Under the pieces are notes generated by a model. The model searched no databases. It saw only the letters and a program-made list of their open reading frames with translations, and was not told the origin of the DNA. Both the position numbers and the translations under genes were made by a program. Shown here one piece after another: positions 12,318 to 25,329 of a stretch of 64,000 nucleotides of DNA. The DNA comes from Eutrigla gurnardus (taxonomy: Eukaryota; Chordata; Actinopteri; Perciformes; Triglidae): NCBI GenBank assembly GCA_963514095.1, contig OY741280.1, positions 9,251,964 to 9,315,963 on the forward strand, written 5' to 3'. Every line of letters begins with the position of its first letter. Within the stretch, counting starts at the first letter, position 1.

Positions 12318-14020
12318 CGTGAGTATGTGTGTCTGGCTAGCCAGATAAGAGCTTGTGCAGCCAGGTCCTGCCAGATCGTGTCGCATCATTTAAGACTCAA
12401 TGAGCTGTCAGCTATCTCTTTGTTGCCGGAGGACATATGTGTCAACCAATGCGAGGCCGGCGAGGTCAGGGCACGAGGTGCTTCCCTCTGTTCACTGGTT
12501 CGGGCACAATGCATTGTCAGCACCTCCAGCACCTAGGGTCTAGTGTTATAGCACATACCTCCATATCAATGGACTCTGCTTAATCCCTCCCTAATTAAAT
12601 CAAACTGCATTTTCAGCGCTTGTTACTGTCGACTTGGTGACGGAGTGGGTGAACGTGTACATGCATTGGTATTAGCATGTGTTAAAATCATTAGCGCCCA
12701 TCTCTCACCATTAGGCAGATTGGCAGAGCTAAAGCCGTTAGACCCGTTGAGGATGTCCTAATTAAATGTTTACAGTGTGGTGAAGTTTACCATGTATCCT
12801 GTCATTGTAATTGGCCACTCTTTTCAGCCACAGCAGTTTTCCTGCTTGTTGTTGTAGTTGTACAGTTGTAATCCATGCATAAAATACACTGATCATGTTT
12901 TAAAGTGTGCATGCATGTCTGTGTATTACAAGTGTCCAGTTTAAGTTTTAATATAGATATATGTTCAAAAAAATAAAACACGAGGGAAATGGCATCAGGA
13001 ATGCCAACACATAGTCAGGTCAAACCGCAAAAATTACACATCTGACTCATTTCCATAATCTCACAATACAGGCTGGTGTGGCCATGTGTGCACTTGACTT
13101 TACTATCCGTGCCTCTCATGTTGTATTGTTTTAATGTGCTGTAGCTCGACTTCAGGCCGCATTTTTCACGTAGGAGTTGTGGGTTTTAGCTTCTCTCAAA
13201 TGGGAAATAGGTCCGTGGGCATACGTGTCTACTTACAGTAAAAGTTGAATATGTTTTACTGAGTGTGCATGAGTGCATGTACTCATACTGGCTAGCTGCT
13301 GTAGTGCCTGATGGAGGGCCATCACATTCTCGTTAGTTCAGCTCCAGTGCTCTGGGTGTTGAACACAGCTGCCTTCGCTCCCTGAACACCAGCAGAGTCT
13401 GACCCAAAAGACCGCCCCCCCCTACTCCCCTATACCCCTCTCCACCTCCCTTGCCATCCCTTCTCTCCATCTGCTTGACCTCGGCCTGCACCTGTGTCTA
13501 TTACTTCCTCTCACTCTCTCCGGACACTCTCCTGTGGTCACACAGAGCATGCCTTCACAGCAGTATTCTGAGATTGATGTTTGCTTATTAACAGCTTTTT
13601 TTTCTACTCACCACACATCATTTCTGGCTGATTACCCATCTGTACGGTGGATTCAAATCAGATGGATACATCCTTGAACGTCATCAGCCACAACCTCTAT
13701 TTTCTGTTGTAATGAATCATGATTTACTTCTGTTTACTCTTCGACCTTCATCATCTCAGACGTTAACTCTCCCTATAAAAACCTTTCTACAGTCTACCTC
13801 CCTATAAAGCAATGGGCTTTCCAAGAATTGTACAATACAATGTACCTTATTATAAACTGTATATTCTACCATGAAGTACCTTGGAATTGCCCACCACCAT
13901 CTTAATAAATCATACATTCCGTGCAGGAAGTTTACCCTGACAAGCATCATACCCATGCAATTTCTGTATTTTTATATATTTGAAATCAAAGGCCAGATTT
14001 ACAAGATTTTAACCACATAG
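12314..14020. other. Intergenic block, nothing recognised
   Basis: Pyrimidine-rich stretch around 13410-13520 and otherwise unremarkable AT-rich DNA. No ORF above about 70 codons resembles a protein family. Confidence 0.45.
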
Positions 14021-14034
14021 TATAGGCACACTAT
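14021..14034. repeat. Left target-site duplication
   Basis: 'TATAGGCACACTAT' occurs here and again, identically, immediately after the insertion at 14294-14307. Confidence 0.85.
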
Positions 14035-14293
14035 TACCTACTTAACTGTGAACTGAGACTGACAAACATTTCACTTTTGTCCTGACGAAGGCCAGTTTTG
14101 GCTGAAACGCGTTGACTCGCTTTTAATAGATTAGCCATGTACCAATAAAGGCATTTTAATTGGTCGTACCCTCACGAGTGCCTCGGTTTTCTGTCTGCAA
14201 CCCACCCTTTATGGATCTCCCCAACTGAAGAGCACCTGAGGGATACACTTTTCTGCAACACCCAAGAAGCACTCCATGCACTGCGTTCCTGTC
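14035..14293 (+). mobile_element. Short retroelement insertion, Penelope-like 3' end
   Basis: A 259-bp insert lies between two identical 14-bp copies of 'TATAGGCACACTAT', as expected for target-primed reverse transcription. It holds 'CCTGACGAAGGCC' followed by 'TTGGCTGAAACGCGTTG' (about 14080-14113), then 'ACCAATAAAGGC'. The CTGANGA ... GAAA pair is the conserved core of hammerhead ribozymes, which are a known feature of Penelope-like elements, and the sequence resembles tails of such elements in fish and frogs. No reverse transcriptase or GIY-YIG endonuclease remains, so the copy is 5'-truncated. A LINE or SINE origin is the main alternative. Confidence 0.7.
14080..14125 (+). ncRNA. Hammerhead-ribozyme-like core
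   Basis: CTGACGA is followed by GCCA-GTTT-TGGC, a 4-bp stem II with a short loop, and then GAAA. These are the two invariant core strands of a hammerhead. Stem III would be GCG/CGC with a bulged C and is weak, and I do not see a convincing stem I, so this copy is probably inactive. Confidence 0.4.
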
Positions 14294-14307
14294 TATAGGC
14301 ACACTAT
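14294..14307. repeat. Right target-site duplication
   Basis: Second identical copy of the 14-bp 'TATAGGCACACTAT' flanking the retroelement insertion. Confidence 0.85.
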
Positions 14308-15400
14308 GGTTTGTAAAAGTATTTGACACAATATTTACAGTAGTTTACAATCACCAACTACTCCTATAACGTCAGGTGAAACCACAAGGAACTGACTGGA
14401 GTCTACAGAGGAGATTCATAAAGTCTTCCCTTCAGAAACAGGTAAAACTGGCTCAGAAAGGTGAAAACAACCAGGGCGGGGCAGACAATGACACAGACCG
14501 GGAAAGGTGACTATACCAAAATTAATCAGATGCTCGGAAATGCTGTCAGATTAAAATGATTCCAAGTCCAATAGGCTGCAAGTGTCCCAATGTTTTGGTG
14601 TCAAGTAACCAATACATTATCAGTTGTTTTTGTGCTTCACATACCCAAGGACTTTGTTGTTGAATAATGACTCACTCCCTAATCCTTCAAAATATCAGAA
14701 GCAAGTCCCCTCTTGGCTTGTGTGGCGATAAGTATTCTTATTGTAAAATGGAACGCCTGTTGTTTGGCCTGGGATCCTTGTTGCATGTCATCCCTCTTAT
14801 CTCTCTCACTCCCTTGTTTCTTGTTATCTCTGCTTTCAACTGTCAAATAAAGTCACAAAGGCCCACAAATACTTAAGTTTTACTTTCAGTTGAAACCTAT
14901 ATCTCAGCTGTTGTTAACATATAGATAACTGACAAGGTACATTTTCACAAGGGTGAGGAGGACAGGGTATTTTTGAGTGAATTTTGTATTGTCTTTTCTT
15001 TTGTCTTTGCTTCTGATAGTTCTCCTTTCTTCTCACTTTTTCTCTACTTATCGCACATTTATACGTCAAACAAATGCATAAATGCTGTGCATGCCTGTTC
15101 TCTTCTGTAGCATTCAAAGCAAAGAAATATGCCTGGGACTGTACAGGGGAGAAGAACTCAATCACCACCTCCGAAAGCTGCCAGGAAACCTAGAATCAAC
15201 AATAAGATATTTATAGGCCCTGGTGGTTCTACCCTGTCATCTTGCGTGGAAATAAATCAAACTATTTGAAAGGAAAAACAACAACAAACAAAAGATGACA
15301 ACAACACGGAGAAGTTCAAAACGAAAAGTTTTCGTTGGGGGTGGGGGAGAGTCAGTGGGGGCGTCGGCATGTTGCAGAAGGGAAAAGACGCACCGTCATG
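14308..15400. other. Intergenic block, nothing recognised
   Basis: No gene or named repeat. A G-rich segment near 15338-15362 has three G5 runs. Otherwise AT-rich with short spurious ORFs. Confidence 0.45.
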
Positions 15401-15419
15401 ACACACACACTGACACACT

Positions 15420-15451
<32 letters not shown>
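15401..15451. repeat. (AC)n microsatellite
   Basis: Compound tract: ACACACACAC, two TGACAC interruptions, then about 15 perfect AC units to 15451. Confidence 0.93.
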
Positions 15452-15452
<1 letters not shown>

Positions 15453-18400
15453 CGGCAGACCCGATGCAATACTCCAGAGTGCACCCTATTCTCATTCAAA
15501 TTCTGTGGTGAGCTTTGAGAGAACAAAATTTGCTCTTTTTATCACCTGAAATACATTCACCTCAACAGCCAGTGGAGAAGCTCTATCTAAATTAAATCTA
15601 TCCCTGCTACCCATCTCACTGACATTACACCGCTCCACATCTTAAACAAGCAGCCGGATACCAAATCCAAGAACTACTGATGTTTTGTGTTTGTGTTTCT
15701 GTGTGTGTGTTCAGGAAAAAAAGAGCAGCAGAGAGAAAGAGAGATGTCTTGGCGCCTGATGTTTGTCATCTCAACTGGAGATTGTGATATTTTTGTCAGT
15801 GAGTCACAGACAAATAATGTATTCTTTTTGCTCCCCGGTGGGAAAAGGTGGCCCTGATTTGGCACTTCCTGCGCGCCTGTGTATGACACTTCCAAGTTGC
15901 TGATGCACCATACATAATTCGCATTTTCTTTACCTGAATCCTTCCTGTCATCACGTCAATTTGTTCCTCGTAAATGAAGCATGACTCTGCCATCAAAGTG
16001 AGCTGAGCTATCGGTGGAGTAGACGTGCGGATGTTTGTGCCTCCCTCCGACTTCGGGAGTTAATCCAGGACGCGGACGTGGTGGCTGCCGCACCGCATGC
16101 CCTCGGATTCGTCTAGCATTCTTAATGAACATAATTGACTCAGACCAACAACATTTAGGTGGTGATGAGCAGATGGCACCGTTCGCTGGGGCTGCCTGAG
16201 TAGAGGCTGGCTGCCCCCCCCCCCCCCGATATGCTGCAAAAAATAACAGGTGAAACTTCAGAAATCATCCTCTTAACTCAGGACACCGCAGCAGTAATCA
16301 GATGTAAATTACCTAGCCAAATAAATCTTTGATTAGCTTTCATTGCGTGCTGCTTTTGTTTGTGGCATTCCGCTGGTTGCTGCAAACAGAGCTGCCTCCC
16401 AGTGTTATGAGAAGAGTGGTAATACATTAATAAGAAGTGTACGTTTTTCTCAGGGTAGCTTATATATAGACACAAACACCCACCTAGACTCACTAACGCT
16501 GCAATAAATCTACGCAAACATGATAATAAATGCATGCGCACTCCGGAGACATGCGTTTGAGTCAAGTGTTTGGATAGAGGATAAAAAAAAGCAAAGCTCC
16601 AACTAATAATTATGTTTGCAGAGGTTGGCAGGTAAGTCGTCTCTTTCTCCTGACTCAGCTAATTGAAGCCGGCACCAATGGGACGGAGAAGGGGAAACGC
16701 TGTAATATAGCTATGGGCTTGAACAGATGCTGCGCTTTGATGAGCTATCCGGGGTTGGCCTCTCGTACATTGTCTCCGATCATCAGGAGAGAAGGAGCAG
16801 GTCAGTTTGAAATCACAGCTGTAGACTTTCCTTTGGAACAACGGACTTTAAGTGATTGAGAATATATGGCCAGGAAGGCACCGTTTATTCTGTTCTCCCG
16901 GGTATTAATGTAAATTAACTAGCTGACAATGTGTGTAATAGGATAGGATAGGATTTGGATCACCTCCACATATGTTGGAGTTGACAGACAACGTGTATGA
17001 CTGGATTGTTTCACAAGTAGCTAGTTTACTCTCACTTAGTGGTTTATTATTTAGCTCATATAAAGCTACATCCTTGTAAAATTAGAGCAGATGGGTTCCA
17101 AAAAGCCCACTTAAACATGATTGGTCAATCAGGGAAATACCAGAATCTTGTCCGTTTGCCTACAGGTTCTGAATTCATATTCAGATATCTCATTACCTGC
17201 AGGAAGTCAGACATGCCACATGAACCCTGACCTCCACACCATTACTTTCCATTTTCGTGTTGGCTTGCCTCTGTATATCCAGGTCTTATATCCCAAAACA
17301 TAACACAAATCACATTAAATCAAACTAAATTAAGCCATTCAATATTTTCTTATTAATTCATATTATTTCATTTTATGTTTCGATCATTTTGGCAGTAAAT
17401 ATGTTTAATTTAAAATGTATGGAAAACAGTGAGTCTGTGTTCGGAGCGCTCTTTGAAATCTGCTGCACAACTAAAAATGTGCTAAAGTAGCAGCGGTTAA
17501 TTAGCAATAGCATTTCAATGAGTTTCAATTTAAAAATAAACTTTGTTTTTCTTCTCATTATAGTTCCTCTTTCATTGTGCTCCATGTGAGGTTCAACAAT
17601 TACTTGCGCTGCGTGTGGCTTCCAGCCTGTTGATTCATGCTACTGAAGGTACACGCACACACACGGTCCACGCAGACGCGCACACAATAGCTGCGTACTT
17701 CCGACTGCTCTGGAAGATTCCAATTACCCGAGCTTCAATGATCCACGGCAGCACCGCCTACTATACTGTCAGTGTGTTAATTAAATATTCATTCTAACAA
17801 TCGGCCCCTCAGGGGTGCTGCTGTTTGGCAGGACCTTGATTCCAGTTTTACACGAGTGTATATGTGCACGTACATGTGCGTCTATGAGACCGAATGTCAC
17901 ATGTGACCTTTAAAAACATGTGCTGCCATCTCTGTTAGTGTGTTTTTTCCCGTTTCTCTCTTTTCATCTTCTTCTTTTTCTGTTCCCTCGCTTGTCCCGA
18001 GGCCCTGCAATTAGTGACTGTGCTCGGTCTCTCCGACGTACTGCTCAAAAGGGGCTCCGCACGAGGGGAGCCCGAGTGATCAAGCCACAGGACAATCCCC
18101 GAGATTTCATTAAACCTCCATTTAAGGTTTCATCTGCCCCAGGGAGACGGGGGGAATGGAGGGGTGAATTTGTGCCGCTGGCTGAGAGGGAGGCGGAGTG
18201 AGGCGGAGGAAGACAGCAGTCGTTCGGATCTCTGATTTCCCCTGTCGAATTGAGAGCTGGAGGAAAGGGAGTGGGGTGGGTGTTGCCTTGGCGACCACAG
18301 GTGTGCAGGCAGTGTGTGGAAATGTAAAAAAAAACAAATTGAGTGCCCTCTATTAGTGGGGAGTTTCCTATGGCTTTCGCAACTCACTGTCTCTTCAATG

Positions 18401-19020
18401 CTGCTACTTCTGTGACATGCTGTGCAACTAGAACGAGGACTTATTCGCTTCAAAGGTTACCATGCCATTAGAGGGATATATTAAAGCTGCCGTTTCCCTT
18501 CCTTCCTTCCTTTTTTTTTTTAAATCTTCAGATTTGTGTAACTTGCTTCATTCCTCTGAGCTGAACATGCTTGTTTGAAGTAATAAATTATCAACACAGG
18601 TTTGTTTTTTTCTCCCTAAATACTTTACACGCATCACTGCTAGTAGAGCTTTTACAAGCACACGCATTCACTAAGTCGCACACGCATGTGCACTGAGTAA
18701 TTAAAAGAGCCCGTCTCCGAGGTGGTTCTATTTGACATAAAACACATTATTCTGACAACCATAGCTTGCTCTTATCCCGTTGGCACACATTTGCAAAGTC
18801 GCACACATGGATTTAGACACAGCAATTAATCCCGAGGATTTAAGGTGTTTATCCTTTAGATTATCTTTTGAATGAAATGGCATCTCCTTTGTCCTCTCTA
18901 GCATATAACAGACATCCGACATATTTGCATTTTGCAAGCCACTTCCCGGCTATGGTAATTTTAATGAATGCACAGGAAATGACACATCAATGCAAAGGAA
19001 GAGATGCATGTGCTATGCCG
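15452..19020. other. Intergenic block with conserved-looking segments
   Basis: No exon is visible. A C14 homopolymer lies at 16214-16227. Repeat-poor parts that resemble vertebrate non-coding conserved elements are about 15820-16130, 17395-17590 ('GGTTAATTAGCAATAGC') and 17990-18260, the last locally GC- and CpG-rich. These are guesses from composition and TAATTA-type words only. Confidence 0.35.
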
Positions 19021-19027
19021 AAGAATT

Positions 19028-19060
19028 GCCGCTGGCTAGCCAACCAGCGGCTAGCCAGCG
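19028..19060. other. Perfect palindrome with two alternative hairpins
   Basis: CGCTGGCTAGCC (19030-19041) and its exact reverse complement GGCTAGCCAGCG (19049-19060) enclose a 7-nt loop. A competing hairpin pairs GCCGCTGG (19028-19035) with CCAGCGGC (19044-19051). The pairings are mutually exclusive. Function unknown; either strand could be transcribed. Confidence 0.85.
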
Positions 19061-21810
19061 ATTGATATGCCCACGGCTCATAATCTTCTTTTTTTTGAGA
19101 GAGAGGAGATCATTCTACTGTTTTCGCTCTAAAAAATACGTCACCCGATGGCTATGCTAATTTCTTTGGCCGTGTGATTATTTTGGAAATGGCGACAAAA
19201 AAAAGTTTCTCTCCTGACCTCTGTAGTCCAAACTGTAGCGATGTCTTCCGATACGGTGCACTCCTCCCTTCATCGTACAGCGAGCAGTATTTAGAGTGTG
19301 ATGAACCCATGATAAGGAGATGGGAGGTTGTGTAGATGAACATGAATAATACATGAGCCTCCTCTGGGTGGCTTTGAGAAACCTGTTTTAAAAGTGGCCT
19401 CTCAGCTTGATGCATAAGCAAACTTCTCCACGCTGTGTTATGTGAGGTGAATAAAGCACAGTGATATGTGGCACCGGAGTGCTGTGGAGAGGCATACAGT
19501 AGAGTTTGAAAAAAGCGAGGGGGGGATGGCATGAAACGCAGTGGTGGCACTGTATATTTGAAGCACAATGAGCGCTCGAGTACCCCCGGTTGAATGGTGC
19601 AGCACGGAGTCTCTGATGTATTCGTCCATCCATCACCCATTGCACTGCATTGCATTGTGTTGCATACTGTGGCGAGATGAAGACATTGTTATCTGTGGCT
19701 ATGATTGCTGAATGTTTCTGTACAACTGTGCACCTGGCACGCTACTGTGCAGATGGAGGTAATTTGAGAAGCTTAAGGTTCAAACTGGCGGTGCAAGGCA
19801 CCCGAATACTAGGTTCAACAGGTGGCCAGCTGTTCATTCACCCCAAGCAGTCAATGTACTGAATACACAGCCATCACTGTGTGTGTGTAAGCTAGGTATG
19901 AACATACATCACCATTATGTGTTTCTATGTGTGTGTGTGTGCATGCTGTGTTTATGTGCCACCTCAACCTCACCTGGAACCATAGTTCTTTGTGTTATGT
20001 CATATACGTGTTATGTTCTATATTTCAGAAGAAAGGTGTTCACCTTCCATAGACTTCCAGAGAATTTATGCCATCGAGCATTGCGGTTCCTCTGACGGCT
20101 TGTGGCAGGCCAACACCATTTCTTTCACTTGTGATCCATTAAGGCTGTGTTTCAGTGAGTTTGCTTTTGGATCTCTCGGCACCCCCAGTGGTCGTAAATC
20201 ACCTAATGCAGCTCTAAGGGTAGATTTTTAGATATAAAGTGCCTCATAAAGCCGGCTTCTCAGTCAGTCACTCACTCATGTTTGAGCTTTAAGGGCTCAC
20301 CTGGGTGAGTGCATGTGTCCAAAAGAAATCTGAGCCCAGTGCTATCCATTGTGGTTGCTGGACCTCTCCATTGTTGTCATGGAAACACCACTGTGTCTTT
20401 GTCTTTGGCAGCCTTAAAAAAAAAATCACTCATTTGTTATTCCCTACATAATGATAATATCATAACAATACACAATCTACATGTTACTCTATAGTGCTCA
20501 GTACATTTGGGACACATGAAACATAATTTTGCATCATCATCGACAAGCGTATTTGCACAACAACAAGAAAAGGCATAGTATTGTGTTAGTTTTAGTGATT
20601 ATGTTGTGTTCTGGCTATGGGCAGTTAAAATCGGTACACTAGAAATAAAATGGTACGATTACAGTGCAAAAAGGAGAGAAGGAGACTGTCTCTGGGAAAT
20701 AATCATGAGGCATAATAGCAACTCTAAATTAAAAAAAATCATCAGGGCAAAATGTTATTCGAAAAAAAATGGCTTCATTGTTTGATCACAAACACAGTGT
20801 ATAAACACAACAGCAATAAGTATTGGGTATATATGGATTATCCCTTTATCTCTCATCATACCAACATATTAACATAAGGCTATTGGAAGAAACAACCATC
20901 ATAGCAAAACGGCAGCTTATTTCTTCTCAAAACATGATCAGTATATATACATTATTAAATGTATTTAATCAGAGGAAAACACTAGATTTTAGTAGTACAG
21001 TATTGCTTGTAGATAGTTTTATTCCATACGATGGTCAAGATAAAATATCACACTCGCAGATTAACTCTGCGGCATCTACTCATTGTTAAACGAGTCATTT
21101 TCCAAACAGGAAATCTGTGTGAGTCCCACCGCATGTAGAGCGCTCATTTGAAAAAGTGAAACGGATATGAACAATCACATCCACTTGTGTCAGCGGCGGC
21201 TCTGATTTGACAACAAAAGCTTTGAGCTAAATAAGCAAATAGGGCAGACTTTTATAGAAGCGGATAGGTATCTGGCAATGCAGCCCCAACCCTGTTTTGA
21301 CAGAAAATCTCTGAAACATTCAGATCGAATTCATGAATATAAACAGAGACTATGACAGCTGGCAAGGAATTTTGAGTTGGAACAGCTCAACGTCTGCGGG
21401 AGGAAATGAAATGCAGCCTTGACTCTCATGTTTCCTCTCGCGCTGTGCATGAGCAGAGACGCATCCTGGCATCGGGCCTCCTCTCCCTACTCCCGGAGTC
21501 TTCGCTGCTGCGGGTTCTACTGTACGTTCAGGGCCAAATGATGGCGTGTGTCAAATGAAGACGCCGTCAAGAGGAAGGTGTTTTAACTGTCAACTGTCAA
21601 CTGTCTTGCATCAGCCCGTATCTTACAGAGTTAATCAAGAAAATTACAATAGTCAGTCCGTCTGACTTCACATGCGAGTCACTATCAGACACACAGATCA
21701 ATGGTGAGAGATTGTTAAAATATGACTCGACACCCTGGGGAGACGGCATCGACTTATGACCAAACTATGAGGACATAAGACCTTTTACAGTGATTCTAAC
21801 AGCACAGATT
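19061..21810. other. Intergenic block, nothing recognised
   Basis: Includes the longest ORF of the window (167 codons, minus, 19152-19655). It shows no domain, and chance alone predicts roughly one ORF of this length in 64 kb. Short GT runs lie near 19926-19940. Confidence 0.45.
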
Positions 21811-21831
21811 CACACACACACACACACACAC
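21811..21831. repeat. (CA)10 microsatellite
   Basis: Short perfect CA run. Confidence 0.9.
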
Positions 21832-24087
21832 TCATTAACACTGTATGCGCTTTGTCACCACAGCCTGCGTATCATCTGGCCCTTGGTAAATTTCCTCTCT
21901 AGAAGAAGGAAAATGAACCTTTCCTTGTGAGCATTGCGAATGGAATTTGAGTGTTTGTTTGTTTATTTGTTTTAATTTTGGAGTGAGTGCAATAATAATT
22001 AAAAAGGCCAGAGCAGGGAAACGAATCAGTGTGTTGTCCGCGCACTTTTAATCATTTGTTTTTCCTGAATGCCAATAGCTTATAATTGCTGTCCGGACAT
22101 GTTTTGAAATGTTTTCTTTTATAATCACAAAATGAAAACGAAATTGACAGAGGTAAGTAAAGGACGCCAGAAGAATATTTAAACAAGTGTTAAGCAGGAC
22201 ACACACACAAGTCACAGGCGTAGTACGGAAGCCCGGGTGGGCCAATTCAGGGAATGTGATAAAACTCCTGGAGATGAATCATTCTGATGGCAATACAAGA
22301 TACCCGTGTGGCATTTCTATCTGTTGAGCAATTATTAGTTGAATAACATTCCCTTTGAAGTGAGTTAATATTCTCAGTAACAGAGTGACCTGGAGGCTTT
22401 TCCATATGTTGTTGAATTTAGACTCATTACGGCTTTGTAATGCGGTACATAAAAGGCAAATATTATAGTAGTGCTTATTGTTCAAAATCTCTCCAATTTC
22501 TCCAGGCGTTAGTTTACTTCCACAGGTTACAAATGCACAGGGTGATTTGGCGTGAATGCATTATCACATTATCAGTTCTTCTTAATATTTTTTATTCTGC
22601 AATAAGAAAATAAAATGAAAACGGCTTGTTTTTCTCTTTTACAACTCCAATTTATGCACAAAGGCAAGAGTTGTTGTTTTTTTCCGGATGTTATCGTGTT
22701 TTAAAATAATCCCATAAGCACAAAACCCACACAAACACTAACTAATTTATATTTCTAAAACAAAACAATAACAAAAATAAAAGAATGATTGATTTTATAG
22801 TACCTGATACATTTTCATTTCACATCTACCACAGAAATGGAGAAACTATGGATGGATGAACATTGTACCCATTAAAATGTATATGTTTGTTTGTGTGAAA
22901 ATGAAAATGAATGAGTCCATCAGTTGCTAAAACAATCAATAAATTGTCGAATGAGTGTGTTAAAATGCACCTGGCTGGGCCATTATGTAAACAAAGCCGT
23001 GGCACTAGATTATAACTTTCAATAACACACTGCATCTAAACTACAGGAAGTCAATGCTCTAATGTTTTACAACCTGGTCTCATCCCTCTCTATCTCCCGG
23101 CCTCCTCCATGTACCCTGGATGCCATTAATATGTCTACGGCATTGGGGGCAGTCACCCTATGATTCAATTATGAGTCACCCTCTGTAACTTAAATTCTTC
23201 TAAAGAGGAGGGGGTGGGGGGCAAGAGCAGCAGACAGACAGCTGAGCAGTTGGCCATCAATAATACAGAGTCACATCTCATTGTGGATGAAATATACATG
23301 AAACTATTCCACAGAGCATCTATGGGTTTTCCAATAGCCAGAGCACGTATCCTGAAGTCCCCCTGTCCCAGACGCCTGCAACTTCTATTTAGGTGCTCAA
23401 CTCGGGCTGTACACAAAGAGCCATGCCATTGTTTTTTAAAGAGAGACAAAGGAGTGGCAGTGATTAAGACTTTGACAAATGAACTATGCTTTTTCTCTTG
23501 ATTTTAGTCAGCCGTAAAGGGTATTGTGACAAGTCTCACCAAACTCAATCGGAAATGATTAAACTAGAAAATGTGTTTTTCCTGGTGAGAGCTAATGGCA
23601 CATGACAGAATGTGTTAGTGGTGCTGTCTGCCCTTCTACATCTCCTTCAGTTCATTTTCCGTCCGTCTCGCTCTCTACTACTTAAGCCGCCACTGCAACT
23701 CAAAAACATCACTTCCTGTTACTCAATGCAAGAGATCATTTCTCACGCTGTCCATCTAATGATGGGTCATCTATAGTAGACGGATGCCTCCTGCTTTGAT
23801 CTATAGTCTCTGATAGGTTGGGGGTCATGCCAGAGATGACACATGATGTGTTGTTAAGTCCTGCAAAGCCACTAACCTCATTATGGGAACAAATAAGTGG
23901 GATGGACAGGAGCAAGGGATGAAGAAACAAAGAAACAGATGGAGAAGACAACAGTTAACTATAGTATGGGAGGAGTGGATGACAACAGAGGACATACATG
24001 ATAAAGAAGATGACATGAGAATTAAACGGAAAACATGACTTGATACAATAGCTTTATCGTCACTCTAGTATTATTTATTTTTATTTA
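21832..24087. other. Intergenic block, nothing recognised
   Basis: Repeat-poor AT-rich DNA. The part around 22020-22500 contains several homeodomain-like words ('GAGCAATTATTAG') and may be regulatory. No gene supported. Confidence 0.4.
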
Positions 24088-24112
24088 TTTTTTTTGGGGG
24101 GGGGGGGGGGGG
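24088..24112. repeat. T8G17 compound homopolymer
   Basis: A T run passes directly into 17 G. It resembles the tracts at 50950-50982 and, reverse complemented, 31374-31405. Exact length in the assembly is unreliable for such runs. Confidence 0.85.
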
Positions 24113-24208
24113 TAAAAAGAAAAAAGTGGGAGAGGAGATTGAAAACTATGACTTTGTTCCTCTGATCTGAGATGAAAGCAAAGTGAGAGAAAAGCGGGAG
24201 AGAGGGGG

Positions 24209-24256
24209 AAAGACACGCGAAACAAAGACGGGAAAGACACGCGAAACAAAGACGGG
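24209..24256. repeat. Two-copy 24-bp tandem repeat
   Basis: Two perfect head-to-tail copies of a 24-bp unit beginning 'AAAGACACGCGAAAC' and ending 'AAAGACGGG', containing CpGs in purine-rich surroundings. Confidence 0.9.
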
Positions 24257-25329
24257 TGAAGAGAGGGAATGTGCAGTCACTAACACAGACGGCACTAATG
24301 ATACCACATTCTGTGTCACAACTCCAGATAAAAAAAATAGCACACAAAAACAAAGGAGAAGCCCTGAACTTCAAAACAAATTAATTGGAAGTGCTGGGTG
24401 CCACAAGTGTGTGGTACTTATGCTCCCAATAGCTCCCCATTTTGCATTTATTACTATGGTTTTTAAATGCAAACTAAAATCTCTCTCTATAGACTCAGCA
24501 TTGATCCAATCAGACACCTTTTGAAACACAAACAGGGTCAATGTATGGTCTCTTTCCATGAATTGGATGGCTTCATTTCATGGCATTTCTGTCTCCCGTT
24601 TCGATGAGGAGGAGTAATGAAGACGAGATGAGGCGAGGATGTGTCTGCTGAGAATCCATCACAGGCCAGTGGGGGCACAGAGGCACTGAGGTCTCAGAGG
24701 AGTTTCTGCTCTCTATATACAGGGAGCGGTAAAATGAGCACTATTCATTTCGGCTGCAGTAATGATGCTCATTTGAAGACTTGAACATTTCGGTTACTAA
24801 TTAAGCCCGAAGATAGAACACCAGAAAAATAGTTTTCCCCCAGATCAGATTTCTGTGAGCAAGCCTCCGAGAAAACTATGAAGTTGTGCTTTTCAACCCG
24901 AGACGGTAAAAGCGCTCGCTGCAGCGTTAGCGTTACTTCGTCGAGTGGTAGAAATCTATAATAAGCAAGATTTTTTGTTCTATGATGAATAGGAACACAT
25001 ATGTCCAGACATCGAGACACATGGGTTGATCTCCTGCTGGTGTCGAAGTGTTTTGAGACTTTGATATGTCATTTCTTTGATGGAGCCGTTTGATGCCTTC
25101 AAGAATCCCAGTCTGCTCTGGGTGTCTCAAGTGCAACTTGGGGCTTATGAGTGTCTATTTCTGTGCATACTCATATGTATATCCATTCCTTTGTTGGTCG
25201 CCTTTATATTCTTTATTTCCCCTGCTTGGATAAGATCTGGTTTGAAACCAAATACTACACACTGTCCCTTTAAGGTTCAACCACTTAATCAAAGACAGTG
25301 GTATGGCTTTCGTCTTAGCATTATTAGAT
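24257..25329. other. Intergenic block, nothing recognised
   Basis: No gene or named repeat is visible; sequence leads into the L2 remnant. Confidence 0.45.

Noticed and set aside
12231..12536. Cys/Val-repeat ORF
   Set aside because: It is a translation of the (GT)n microsatellite. The same holds for the Thr/His-repeat ORFs at the CA runs and the Ser/Leu ORFs at the CT runs.
19152..19655. 167-codon ORF on the minus strand, the longest of the window
   Set aside because: No domain or biased composition is visible, and competing frames overlap. With about 128,000 codon positions in six frames, an open run of this length is expected about once by chance.
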